DNA of 64,000 nucleotides from contig NC_081406.1 of assembly GCF_030272615.1 (NCBI RefSeq), positions 235,515,922 through 235,579,921 of the forward strand, given 5' to 3'. This document shows, one piece after another, positions 22,430 through 34,663 of this stretch (position 1 is its first letter; every line of letters starts with the position of its first letter). Position numbers and translations under genes: made by a program. The notes beneath the pieces were generated by a model, which saw only the letters and a program-made list of their open reading frames with translations, was not told the origin of the DNA and did not search any database. The DNA is from Cryptomeria japonica (lineage: Eukaryota; Streptophyta; Pinopsida; Cupressales; Cupressaceae).

Positions 22430-25400
22430 AAGTAATATCTTGGAACATCAAAGGCCTAAATGGTCTCAATAAACATGATATATTAAGGAACCTCATTCAA
22501 GATCAAAATATGGATATTATCCTAGTTCAGGAAACCAAAATGAGTAAAGAGAAAGTGGAGAAATTAATTTTTTTCAAAAATGGAGGGGTTTGTGGCAATA
22601 GCTTGAATGGAGCCTCAGGAGGGGTTGCTATATTCTGGAATAAAAGCACTACCTCTGGAGATATGATTGATGTTGATGGCAATATTTTATCCCTAAAAGC
22701 TAAAAGAATCTTTGATGGTAAGGAATTTGTTATCACTAATATCTATGCCCCTAACTCCAAATCTACTAGAAGTAAATTCTGGAATAAAGTTCAGCATAAA
22801 AGGAAAAAATTCCCTTTGTACAGCTGGGTTGTGATGGGAGATTTCAATACTCCTCTGCAAGACATTGAAAAATTTGGAGGTAGTCAAGCTCAACCAGACA
22901 GCAGATCTGACCTGATGGACTTTATTAATGACAATGCTCTCATTGATTTGGATCTGAATGGGGCTTCCTACACTTGGTCTAACTGAAGAGATGGTGAAGA
23001 TATCATCCAGGTAAGAATTGATAGATCCCTTCTCTCTAATGATTGGATTCTTTCTCATAGATGCTCCCTTTCTTTTATTAATAGAATTGGGTCAGATCAT
23101 TATCCCATCTCTTTTGTTGCTGAGAATTTTAAGAATAATCAGAGATTCCCTTTTTGTTTCGAAAAGATGTGGACCTCCCACCCTAATCTTGAAAAATCTA
23201 TTGCTAACTGGTGGAATCTTGATGTTAATGGAACTGCCATGTATAAAGTTGCCAATAAACTTAAAAACATTAAAACCAACATTAAGACCTAGAACAAGAA
23301 GGTCTTTGGTGATATCTTTGATTCAAAGAAAAAATTAAAGAAGGAATTAGACCAATTACAAAATTCAATCCAGAAAGAAGGCTACAAAAAGTATTCCAAA
23401 ACCATAGAAGATGAGGTTCTAGTCAATATCCACAACATTATTTCTAGGGAAGAAATCTATTGGAGGAAAAGATCTAGGGCTATATGGTTGAAGGCAGGGG
23501 ACAAAAACACTAAATTTTTCCACATGACTTCTCTAAAACATAAGGACACAAATAGAATCACAAGACTGACTGTTGAAAATAGCACTCTGATTAATAAGGA
23601 TGAAATCAGGGATGAAGTTGTTAGATTCTTCAAGCAGCTCCTTTCTAGTTACAAGGACATTGATCAGACCCATCAACTCAATTTGGTTAATATTATTCCT
23701 AAGGTCATTAACCCTATTCAGAATAAGGCCCTTACTGCCATCCCATCTGCTAGAGAAATCAAAAAATCTGTCTTCTCGTTTCAAGGGGATAAAGCTCCAG
23801 GCCCTGACGACTTCCCTATGTTTTTCTTCCAAGAGTTCTAGCATATTGTGGGGGAAGACATGGTTAATGCGATCAAAGAATTTTTTGGATCTAGAAGAAT
23901 CCTTAAGGAACTTAATTCCACTTTTATAGCCTTAATCCCCAAAGTTTCTAGGGCGGACTCTATGGGCAAATTTAGGCCAATTAGCCTATGCAACTCTTTC
24001 TACAAAATTATATCCAAAGTTTTGACCACTAGAATTTTGGCAGTGCTTCCCTTCATCATATCCGAGGAGCAGAAAGGTTTTGTTCCTAGTAGGCAGATTC
24101 TGGACTCAAACATTCTTGTTCATGAGAACATTCATTCCCTCGGTGCTGCTAAAAAAGAAGGTTTCTTGATAAAGATGGATCTGGCAAAGGCTTATGATAG
24201 AGTTGAGTGGGATGTTCTCTTTAAAATTATGGGGGCTTTTGGTTTTGATGATAAGGTTATCAAAATAATCAAAGAACTGATCACTACTCCTATGTTTTCT
24301 ATAGTGATTAATGGATCTCCTACAAACATTTTTAAAACTTCAAGAGGGAAAAGACAAGGAGATCCCATATCTCCTATCCTTTTTACCATATTGGTTGAAA
24401 GTATGAGCAGATTGATTCATAAGTTGAAACAAAGAAAAACTATCAAAGATCTTCAACCTTCCTCCGCTAATGTTTTTTGCACTCATCAATAGTTTGTTGA
24501 TGACACTATCCCCATGGGATATTCTTCAGTCAAGGAGGCTGATTCCTTCAAAATAGCTCTTAACTCCTATGCTTTGGCTACTGGTCAGCAAGTCAATTGG
24601 GACAAATCAGCTATGTACTTCCTTAATACTCCAGTCACAAGACAACAGAAAATTGCTAACATTATTGGGTGCAAAGTGGAAATGCTCCCTTCCACCTATC
24701 TGGGCCTTCCTTTAGGGTTAGCTCCCCCAAATTCCTTCTGGAATATGCTTATTGATAAAATTAATATAAGACTTACTGGATGGAAAGGCTCAATGTTATC
24801 TCAGGCCGGGAAACTGCAGCTCCTTCAGGCTACTCTTCAAAATCTCCCTGTTTATGCCCTCGGCCTGTTTGGTATTCCAGCTAAATTTGCTGAAGCTATG
24901 GAAAGAATCCAAAAGAGATTTTTATGGTCAGGAGTGGAAGAAAAAAAGAGAATACCTTTGGTTTCTTGGGACAAAGTGTGTAGACCAAATAACAAAGGAG
25001 GGCTAGGGATTAATGCTATAAAAACCTTTAACAAAGCTCTTCTTGCTAAACAGTTATGGAGATCCTATGACACTAAGAAAGATTGGAATCAAATTTGGTT
25101 TGACAAATACATTCAGAATCAGACTATCAAGGGATCCTTAACTTTGAAGATATCCTTGTTGGATCCTTCATCTGGAATAGTATTACCAAATCCATAAAAG
25201 TGGCAAAAGTTGGGGCTAGATGGGTCCTTGGAAAAGGTGATAGAATAAGGTTTTGGGAAGACCCCTGGATGAAGAATGAAGCCCTTTATGATCAAAACAA
25301 CAGTCAAATTATTGAAGAGTGTAAAAGAAGGTTTGGGCTTATGGCATGTGACTATTGGAAGGAGGATAAGTGGGTTAGGCTTGATGACCTCCATTCTAGA

Positions 25401-26611
25401 TTTTCCTCTCTCCAGAAGGAGTTGTTGTCCTTTTCCCCTAACAAAGGCTATGATGATGTTTTCCTCTAGAAAAGTGATCCTAAAGGTGAATTTACAGTTG
25501 CTTCTGCCTATAAAAACACCTTCTCTCAAACCAGCAATCCCATTTGGAGTAAAGTTTGGAACAACATTCTAATCCCCAAAGTCAACATTTTCTTTTGGCT
25601 TGCTTCTCATAATAGCACCCTTACTCTTGACAATTTAATCCGAAGGGGTTTCAAATTCCCTAATAGATGTGAGCTTTGCTAGAAGGAGGGGGAATCAGTT
25701 GATCACCTATTTTTCCACTGCTCCTTTACCTAAGATATTTGGTGCAAAATGTGGGAAAAATGGAAAATTAACTGGGTCATGAACAAGAGCATCAAGGATA
25801 TCATCTGGCAATAAAATTTTCCAACCAAATGCCAAATCATCAAGAACCTTTGGTCTTTGACCCTCCCCATGATATGCTGAGGCATTTGGAAAGAAAGGAA
25901 TAATAGGATATTTAGGGAAGTTAAGTGTAATACTCAGGTGGTCTTTGAAAAAATATGCAGGGCTATAAAGGAGAACATCAACATTCCTCATAGGAATAAT
26001 CAGCAATGGTCTACTACAAATATGAATGATATGGAAAAAGACATCCTTACTGAATGGAACCTAATGCATAAAGTCTACAAATCAGAAATAAGAAGAAGAG
26101 AGATAACATTGTATGGAGGTTTCCTAATTATGATTGGATAAAGGTTAATTTTGATGGGGCAGCTAAAGGGAACCCTAGAAAGGCTGGTGGAGGAGGAGTT
26201 ATTAGAAATGTTCAAGGAATTTGCATTGCTGCTTTTGCTTCTCCTTTTGGGACCCAAAATAACCATGTGGCTGAAGCTCTGGCAATGCTAAAGAGCCTCC
26301 ATCTTGCTTAGGAATTCAAATTCAAAAAAATTTGGCTCAAAGGGGACTCTTTAAACATCATACAAGCCCTCAAAGGTACTAGTTCTGTTTCCTAGAATAT
26401 TACCAATTTGATTAAAAATGCTAAAATAATTCTAAATAACTATGTTAGCATTAGTATAACTCATACCTTTAGAGAGGGCAATAAGGTTACGAATATCCTA
26501 GCCAATGAAGGGGTCAATTTGGAGAAGGATGTCAAATACATTAGAGAAACTCACATCAAACGGGAGATTAAAGAGCAATTATACTTTGATCGCATCAATG
26601 GATCAAGTTAA
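22426..26611 (+). pseudogene. LINE ORF2: endonuclease, reverse transcriptase, RNase H
   Basis: The order is an AP-like endonuclease (KVISWNIKGLNG, ILVQETKM, VVMGDFNTP, then IGSDHYPIS after a TGA), RT (KFRPISLCNSFYKIISKVL, MDLAKAYDRVEWD, RGKRQGDPISPILFTILVE, FVDDT at 24493), a zf-RVT region (GKGDRIRFWEDPW, NRCELC, HLFFHC) and RNase H (VNFDGAAKGNP, VAEALAM, KGDSLNII, EGNKVTNILANEG). It would nick target DNA and prime cDNA synthesis there. Frame 1 holds to about 25130, with TGA at 22984 and TAGs near 23290, 23839 and 24490. Frameshifts lie near 25130 and 26108. Confidence 0.93.
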
Positions 26612-26633
26612 TCTCATGATTTATTTCTAGGGA

Positions 26634-28481
26634 ATGAGTTCTAGGGATAGATTTTGGGGGCGGATTAACAGTCAGATTATGAGTGTTTCTCGGCATCATA
26701 ACCAAGATCATATGTGTGTGAAAGATTATAGTAATAATAGCTGGGTTTGTGTGGACATGAGTAGCAACTTCAAAACTACGAAAGAGTCTTTACATGGGGA
26801 ATCCAGAAATAACAAGTTTTTAGAGTTTTATCCATGGATTGAGAACTGCAACAGAGGGTATCTTTACTTGGAGATCAGAATGGGCAGTAACCTAAACAAG
26901 AATGAGCCTCCAGGTTGCGAGAATTGGAAGAGTGAAAGAAAGGTTTGGAGAAGGCTCCACAAACACGGCTTCACTGATTATATGTAAAAGCTTCATGGAA
27001 GCAGAAACTATATGTCTTAAGGTTTCGTTAAAAGCTAGAGTAACAACAGAGCCACCATGTTTGGGGAGATTTGGCAAATCGATGAAAACTTGATTGCAGA
27101 GGTCACGGGACTCAATATGGAGGGGACTAAATTCTACAGGGATTGGAAGTATGCAGCTGAGGCTTTCAAAAATTTCCCAAAGATGGAGGATGAGAAGGGA
27201 AACCTTGCGAAGAAGGACAACATATCCTACTACATCCCCTAGTAGGTAAAGCCTTTCTGGCAAAAAGTTCTTAGGGCTTTAATGGAATATTTGACTGTGG
27301 ATGGCAGATTTACAAAAATTTATAACTATCATTTCGCTATCCTGAACCATTTCCATCATGGGGCTAAAATAACCTTGCCCTTCTATTTAGCTCCCTCTCT
27401 AAACAAGAGCCTTGCCAACTATGCTAAAAAGACTAGTTCCTATCCTTTAGCTCACCAGGGACTCATTCTGCTTATATATGAACATATTAAGGATAAGGAT
27501 AGGGCAACCAAGGATGATCCTTTGATCATCAACGCTCATATATCTGATAAATGCAAAGACTCTGATTCGAATGGGGATTAGCCCAGCACCCCTACCCATA
27601 AAAAAAGGAAAGTTGAAACAGAGCATGAAGAAAAGGAGGTGCATTGTGATGAAGAAGAGGGAAAGGATAAGGACATTGATACTGAAATGGAGCCAAACAA
27701 TGATGAGAACTATAGTGAAGGGGAGGAAGGGGGTAATTCTAAGAACCCTCACTCTAACCCTAAGGGTTCGGAAAGCAAGAATGAGGCTCTAAATCCTAAG
27801 GAGGGTGACAACCCTAATGCTGAGGAGATAGAACAGAGCAAGGACTCTATTGATACCATCCTAGACACCGCCCGCAATTGCACCCTTGAATTCTTCAATT
27901 TCCAGAAATGGGTTGTTGAAAACATCACCAGTATGCAAAGTAAGTAAAGGGAGCTGGAAGATAAGATCAATAAGCTGATTAAGATGTCTGACTCTGGGAA
28001 ACAGAACGAGGAAACAGAAAATAGTGAAGCGGAGGAGGAAACAGAGATGGAGGACTAGCTGGAGAAAGATGTGATAAAATGCAAACTGAAACATTTGGAG
28101 GACATTATTAAAACTATGAAAGAATAGGTGGAGGAGGACAAAGACAACGTCAACACCCAGATTGCCCATAATGAGAAAGAATTGAAACGCCTTATGAATC
28201 ACAACCTCCAGGTCCTTAAAGTTTCTTCCCAGAATATGAATGCGCTAGTGGATCATTTGGAAAAGAAAAACTAGGAGAAGAACCTGGTAATTATAGAAGA
28301 TGCTCCAACTTCCAGCCCAACCCACCAGAACCCTAGGTGCAAAACTAGGCAGACTACTGCTGAGAAGGACATCAAAATGAAAGAGAGTCAGATTGGACAA
28401 GAAAACAATGACCTGAGGGAAGTAGCCAAGGAAATGATGCTCTTGGTACAAAATTCTAAGGAAACTATGAAGAGATTTTAA
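26634..28481 (+). pseudogene. LINE ORF3: long extra ORF of unknown function
   Basis: It starts with ATG 22 bases after the ORF2 stop and keeps one frame for 616 codons, with nine internal TAG/TAA stops and no frameshift seen. The N-terminal half has WIENCNRGYLYLEI, VWRRLHKHGFTDYM, IWQIDENLIAEVTGL, RALMEYLTVDGRFTKIYNYH and a HHGAKITLPFYL segment, which look globular. Residues ~300-430 are highly acidic and charged, with KKRK near the start. The last ~190 residues are heptad-like (ELEDKINKLIKM, KELKRLMNH) and probably coiled coil. No catalytic motif is seen. It lies inside the target duplications, so it belongs to the LINE. Plant L1 elements normally have two ORFs. Confidence 0.75.
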
Positions 28482-28674
28482 TTTTCTTGTAATGCTGGGC
28501 TTGGGGTCAATTTCTTGCTGGCCTCTTGCTGTCTTTTTCTCTGCTGCTAGTTTTTTTTTGCTATCTTTTGCAGCTATCTTGTTTTGTTTCCTTCTTGAAT
28601 ATCTTTTGAATGTAATTGGGTTTGGGTCCCTTAAAACCTATTTTTACTTAATCAAAAACATATATATAGATCCT

Positions 28675-29304
28675 CTCCCATTCAACTAAAACTATTCATC
28701 AGATTCATATCAACAAACAATAGACTTGCTGACAGAAGTATTTCATGCTCATTTAATCCCTCTCCTAAAAAGAAAAGCCAAAAATAACATCTACAAGATT
28801 GCCTTACAATCCATGTTCAATTGAACAACCCTAGATTATCCAAATGAAACCAATAAACTAAAGAATGCACACCAGAAAACAAAGGAATTTTAGGCCTAAA
28901 ACTTTGATCTGTATATCCATATTCATGCCTGAAAAATATTACATAACTCAAAGCAATCTCCTTAAAGATAGAAAAACCTAAGTATATTTTGTCAGAGTTT
29001 CTTTACAAAATTCTTGTGATACCTTTTACACTAGTCCTGGTATCCATTTATAACATTATGGATGCATACAAGCTTCAAACATTCCTAGAAAGGCTTGTTA
29101 CAAACCGCAATACTCTCCAAGAAACAGTTACAAGTCTTTTTCACTATCAACGACCTCTTCCGTTTGTTGTTCTACTGCAACCTTTTCTATTTTCTCTAGA
29201 GTATCTTCTTATTGTCTAATATATATATCCTTCCACTCCTAGAACACATCATCACTTGGCCAAGCAAAGTTGATAATCTTCTATTTCATTCCTTCTAGCC
29301 TTTT
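28675..29304 (-). other. Element X, region 3' of its ORF
   Basis: Together with 20199-20630 on the far side of the LINE, this forms the sequence downstream of the X ORF. No coding motif, LTR or poly(A) tail is recognised. ORFs are short and without known motifs. Confidence 0.5.
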
Positions 29305-32300
29305 TCAAGTGACCCTTAACTGCCCAATTTCAGTTTCTATGAAACCATAATGTGATTTCACCTTTCCAATTTCTTCAATTGTTTGGACAAACAAGGATGT
29401 GTCATTAGTGTTAATGATTTCATTAACCCTTTGGGACAATTTCTGGTCCATCTCTTCTAGCCATACCTTCTCTTCTTTAAACTGAATTGGACCAACAAAA
29501 CCACCTGGAAACAATTCATATTTGTGATCTGAATATTCTTTTCTATGTAGTTGGGCTTTTCTTTTTACACCTGCCCTTTCCTCTGAGAGTATATTCATTT
29601 CTTTTATAAACTCACTAGTGGACCTAAGATTGTCATTTTCCTCTGCATCTGCATGGGATGAGCACATAAGCTCTAACTCCTTACCTCTAGGCATCCACTT
29701 ATTAAGGATTGGTTCCAAGGTGGTTTCATCCTCTCTTAATTCAATCAGGATATTGAGGATCCTTTTCATAGAAATGTGTACAATAGAGGCCTTGACTAAA
29801 TCAACAAACTTCAAAATTGTGGCTTTTATCTCTTCTTCATACTTGCTTGCAAACAAGACTTGAGCTTGTTTCAACTTTTCCAACTCATGTTGGACAATTT
29901 CAGCTGACTGGAAACCAGAAAGCATAGGAGAAGGGGGATATTCTATAATGGGACTACTAGGTGGAGGTCTTGCTGGAGAGGAGGCTATCAGGAGAGTAGA
30001 GGATTCACCTGGATGGTGCTGACCTGCCAACTGACTCTAAAGTCTAGCAATAATACTGTCTCTGTTGGCTAATCCTTCTTTGGCCTCATTGTAAGCCTTT
30101 AAGATGGTTTCCAATTTTAATTGGAGATTAGCCTTATATTTTGCCTCCTTTTCTACCACTGCCACACTGAACTTTGTAGCTTCCAAGATTGTGCTTGCAG
30201 CTTCCACCACCCCTATATCTTGGACTCTTCTTATAATCATGCCTCTTAGGAGACTAGAATCTGATACACCTTTACTCCTTTTACTCTCATCTTTCTTCAG
30301 TGACCACATGACTAGAGCAGCATTGTCCTTGCTGAAGGTCACTCCTTCCATGGGTTTTGTTTCCTTCCTTACTGCTTCAAGGACCAGAGCGTCAGCTATA
30401 TCCCATTCAAGGAGGATTAAAACACCAGCCTTAGACGCCATCTCTCTTCCCTTCTCAGGAGTAATAGTTTTAAACTCCTCAATCATTTCTTTCTTTACCT
30501 CTTCTTCCACCTGAGTTATATCCTTGTGAGGTTTCTCACTCTTCCTTTGCTCACATCTGGCTTTGAATTGTTCCATATTTTGCTTCCACACAAATTGCAT
30601 GAAATCCCCTGTTGTAACAAAATTACTATCAGCCAGGAATTCCTCACTAGCTTGCTTAACAGTAAGGTCTAATTCTTTGCCCTTTAGCTAACCATCATTC
30701 AAGTTCATTTCAGCAGTAGGTGGCTCTTTTGGCATCCCCTCTTGGATCTCCTCATATGTGTAGGCAATCTCCCTGAGACTCCCTAAGTGTAAAAACTGCT
30801 CGGTCACCACCTACTCATCTCCTATATGGATAGGGGACTAAGATGGAGAATACAAAGGCTCATTGGTTTACACTTCCTTTCCTACCCTTTGCCTTTTAGG
30901 GGAGTCTTGGACGTAAATGACATCCTCAATTTCTCTTTTCCCTCTTGAAGTGGAAGGCTCACCTGTCACTGACATCATCACACTGTACTTTGATCTCTTA
31001 TGTAGTACATAATCACCAGGTGTGATAGCCTTAGAAAAAATAGGCTTAGCTAGGACCAATTTAACCTTGTTAGGATCATTTTGCATTGCATGAGGTCTTC
31101 AAAATAAAGAACCAATAATTTGATTTTCTCCTCAAAGGGATTGAAACTAGAGAGAGGGTCATAGCTGCTATCAAATTGATGAATGAAATCAAGAGCCCTC
31201 TTATATGCAACCCACTTCTCTTTTCTCAGTTCTTGCTCATCCAAACTGAATTCATTTCTAATTAAATATTCAGGGGACTAAAATTGGTGAGGCCTTCCTT
31301 TACACACTACCCTCTTTCTAAACATGTCGTTGAAAAAATCCTCAGGGTCTGCACATCTTGAAACTGCAGTTGACAAACTATATGGCTTAAAGAATTCTTC
31401 AAAATATTTCCAGCCACCTTTAGTGATTACAAAATGATGGGCAACAGTAATGGTTGGGAAAATGGTCCCTTTACCCCTATTTGTCAGCGCTGCCTCTTGT
31501 ACACCTCCAATCTGCCTCAAGACCTCTACAATCCCTATCTTCAATGGGACCTGATAGGGCAATAGATAAGGAGTACCTCTGAAACCATACACTCTAAAAA
31601 TGATAGAAACAGGGTACAAATACATATCTCCCCAGTTGTGAAATTTTTTAATACCCTCAGCAAACTCTTTGGGCCTGAGGAATTCCAAGAGAGCCTTAGG
31701 AATCCTAGGGCTCTTTGTGCACAAAAGAAATCTAATCTTAGATGCAAAGCATCTATCAAACTTTAAAAAGATAGCATCCTCCTATCCCATAATAAAACAA
31801 TGCTCCAAAGTTGAACATGCATCTCTTCCTTATCTTTTACCTTAACCAAATCCATTTCCTTTGCAAAATAGTCAACACCCTTGAACAAAAACATGTGCAT
31901 CAGAAGGGAATACCATCCAAATGGTTTGTCCACCTTACCATTTTTTATCCCTACTAGTCCTACATGAATTGCATCAGTAAGGCATGGTGCATAATCAAAT
32001 GTTATTGCCAGAGAGGGGTTTAGAATTTGTGCAATCATCAACATATAATGGGTTGGCATGTTTTTCTTAGCATCTTCTCCAAAAATCTGACACAGTGCCC
32101 AATACATACCCTTAGCTCTTAGAGTAAATAGATTCAAGTAGAAAGGTTCCATCATACTGGGGCCTACAACTGTTAACCCTCCTATCTTCACAAAGAACTC
32201 TTTCAATGGGCCACTCCTAAGATGATCCCTTTGAGCATTATAGACCTGGGCTAATGACTCAAAATCAATAGGTTCCAACAGATTTGAAGCTTCAATGAGC

Positions 32301-32728
32301 TTAAATACATTTATGAATTCATCATCATTTATTTTAATCAGGGTTGATCCCTTTATATTCCTGATACATCTAGCTATAGGGTCATAATTCTGTGCAATCA
32401 GGGTCAACAAATCTACATCCATGAATACACCAGGGACCACAAGCTTCCCCACATCCAATTCCCATATGCTATTTAAAGGGGCAAGGGAATGTCTCTGACC
32501 AAAACATACTTTGAACAGTCCTAAACCTAACATCCCTATTTCTAGATTCCTTAACCAATTACCTTTATCATATAAGCCATCCCCAATTCTAAGATGAGGG
32601 TTCTTTGGTACTAATTCTTTAGCTTTAGCCCTGACATTGGTCAACATAGTTAACTGTTCCAAAAAATCATCACAAATGTTCCTTTCTTGGTAATTCACTT
32701 TTCCTGTCAACTCCCTTCTTGGTTCCAT
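29305..32728 (-). pseudogene. Element X ORF: ~1,140-codon protein of unknown function
   Basis: The start is MEPRRELTGKVNYQERN at 32728. The N-terminal ~500 residues look globular (LEIGMLGLGLFKVCFG, LNSIWELDVGKLVVPGVF, GLTVVGPSMMEPFYLNLF, HNWGDMYLYPVSIIFRVYGF). A basic stretch SPKRQRVGKEV lies near 30880. The C-terminal half is charged and coiled-coil-like (QVEEEVKKEMIEEFK, VQHELEKLKQAQVLFASKY, EIGKVKSHYGFIETEIGQL). A frameshift lies near 31805, and a five-base repeat ATGCA-ATGCA shifts it near 31085. Stops lie near 31275, 30868 and 30034, among others. No protease, RT or integrase motif is present. It could be a gag-like structural protein or a captured plant gene; I do not recognise it. Confidence 0.65.
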
Positions 32729-33039
32729 CTTGATAATGCAACTATATCAATTGAGACATGCATAGACCTCTAATGAAACAATTCACACAACAATCACTGA
32801 ATTCAGACCAGAATTAGTAAGAAAAAACACAAAAACCTGATATTCGATTGAAGAAAACCACTCTGTAATAGACTTGTTGAAATGATGCCAACATTCAAGT
32901 TGATGCGAACTCTAATATGGCAAGTTGGCATTGAATTTTAGAAATTAATCTTGCATGCTTTAGCCATCACCTTAGAATTGAATTCATAAATCGAATTCAA
33001 AAATGGGCTCCAACGGACCATAAGTTCTATGAGTATTTC

Positions 33040-34340
33040 CTTTGTTTTGTTGTTTCGCTATTTTGCAGGCCTTAAACACTCTACACCTTTCTTTTGCGAA
33101 ACAATGACAACCGTTGGATCACAGGAACTTGCACTGCTTTTACTTTGTTCGGTCTTTATGTGTTAGTGATGGGCCCTACCTTCTTTTCGCTACTTTGCGT
33201 GCCTTAAACCTTGTGCAATTTTCTTTTGTGAAGCAACGTCGGCCATTAGATCATGATCTACCTACCCGGTATTTATCTCCAACAATGACCGTCAGTCTTA
33301 TTAACTAAATGCGCATCACCTTGACGGCTAATGGTTTTCACCATTTCGCAGAGACTAAATTGCAGGCATCTTCAGGCCATGAAACAACGACAACTGTTGG
33401 ATCGACTACAAGATGAACACCTTTTAACATGCTTTAGACCCTTCAAGTGGGCCCTTTATCTCATCACTGGTTAACAACAGCCACGTGGCAGTCGACCATT
33501 TTCTCAAGAAGTTCCATCGCGTTCCATTCTGAAACCGCCATGTGTTTTACTTCACTGTTCTCCACATAACTACCAGTTGACTCAAGGCGGGTTCTCATTA
33601 TACCCTTCAGAGCCACGTGCACTTGACAGGTCACTCTTACACTCCACAGAACAAACCATCTATCCTACCATGTCATGCCTTCATGTCCACCACCCAGACC
33701 TACCACTAGACTGTCAGCTAAGCACCATCAGACCTGTCACTTGTCTTTCACCATTTCATGATCACTAATCTCCACTTTACTTTAGGCCACAAATCCACGA
33801 CAATCATCTAATTAAATCATACTTAATTGGTCTTTAACTTTATGACCTGCCTATCCTTCGGGCCCACCACCTTTTTGCCATTTCTCATAGCTTAAAACCC
33901 AGGTTACTTATCTTTGTGAAGTAGCGATATTCATTGGATCTTAGGAACTTTCTCATCGGTTACCCTAGCTACGACCACCTCACTTAGGCCCACCACCTTT
34001 TTGCTACTTCGCGAAAGGTAGAACACGTGCATCTTTTGGCTGTGAATCAACGTGAGCTGTTGATCTTTTCTAAACCGAACATCCTTTAACCAAAGAAGTC
34101 GCTCGCCTCTAGGACCTGCCACATGTTTTCGCTATTTCGCAGAACTTATTTCACGTGCATCTCAGGCTAGCAAATCAATGTGAGCTATTAGATTTAAAAC
34201 AAGATGCAGTCCTTTTATCTGATGGTCAATCCATTTGGTCAAGCCCGCCAAGCCTTTTTGCTACTTTACGAAACTTAACTTGTCGACATCTCTGCTTAAC
34301 GAAACAACGACAACCGTAGGATTAACAATGAGTTGCATAA
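33040..34340 (-). repeat. Degenerate ~128-bp repeats upstream of the X ORF
   Basis: The block CGAAACAACGACAACCGTTG and variants start near 33097, 33226, 33379, 33916, 34043, 34171 and 34299. Spacings are 129, 153, a larger gap, then 127, 128 and 128. Each is preceded by a TTTTCGCTATTTCGCAG-like block. They lie 5' of the X ORF on the minus strand and are probably promoter or leader sequence. Similar modules occur in the Gypsy LTRs. Confidence 0.8.
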
Positions 34341-34663
34341 TAATTAAGGGCCTCGACAACATTAAAATAGGATAAAGGTAAAGGCACACAGATTTAAAAT
34401 ATTTTACGGGACCGCCTAGGGAAATAACTAATGGGGGGACACTTTTCACGATAGACTGACCCTTCTTTAAGTGGTAAAAGTAACTTAGAAATAGAACATA
34501 AAGGTTTTTTGCAAACACAGGACAAGTTAAAACTTGAAAACCTTAAATTCTCTTCTGACCCAAGAAAATTAGAGGCAACAAGGCCATACTAGACACATTT
34601 TTATGTAGACTCCTAGCCAATTATGGAACAAGAATATCCAATTTTAAACAGTGATAACACCAT

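Larger units (their letters stand above)
20649..28656 (+). mobile_element. LINE (L1-type) with three ORFs and an 18-bp target duplication
   Basis: AACATATATATAGATCCT occurs at 20631-20648 and, unchanged, at 28657-28674. Between them lie ORF1 (20692-22429), ORF2 (22426-26611), ORF3 (26634-28481) and a T-rich 3' region ending TTACTTAATCAAAA. The variable-length duplication and A-rich 3' end are typical of target-primed reverse transcription. The intact duplication and 5' ORF argue for a nearly full-length insertion. Stops and frameshifts in all three ORFs show it is inactive. Confidence 0.95.
20199..34659 (-). mobile_element. Element X: long-ORF element without reverse transcriptase, inserted in Copia-B gag
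   Basis: It lies between CCATCTATTAG (20188-20198) and CCATTATTAG (34660-34669), an imperfect duplication of about 10 bases. The gag frame joins across it. It carries one minus-strand ORF (32728-29305), a promoter-side region with ~128-bp repeats (33040-34340) and a LINE in its 3' region. No LTR pair is visible: the repeat-rich right end has no counterpart at the left. Its class is therefore unclear. The modules it shares with the Gypsy LTR at 44574-44765 suggest a Gypsy-derived, non-autonomous element. Confidence 0.65.

Noticed and set aside
30104-30514. 136-codon plus-strand ORF
   Set aside because: It is antisense to the X ORF, which is longer, runs in one frame across this region and has coherent coiled-coil composition.
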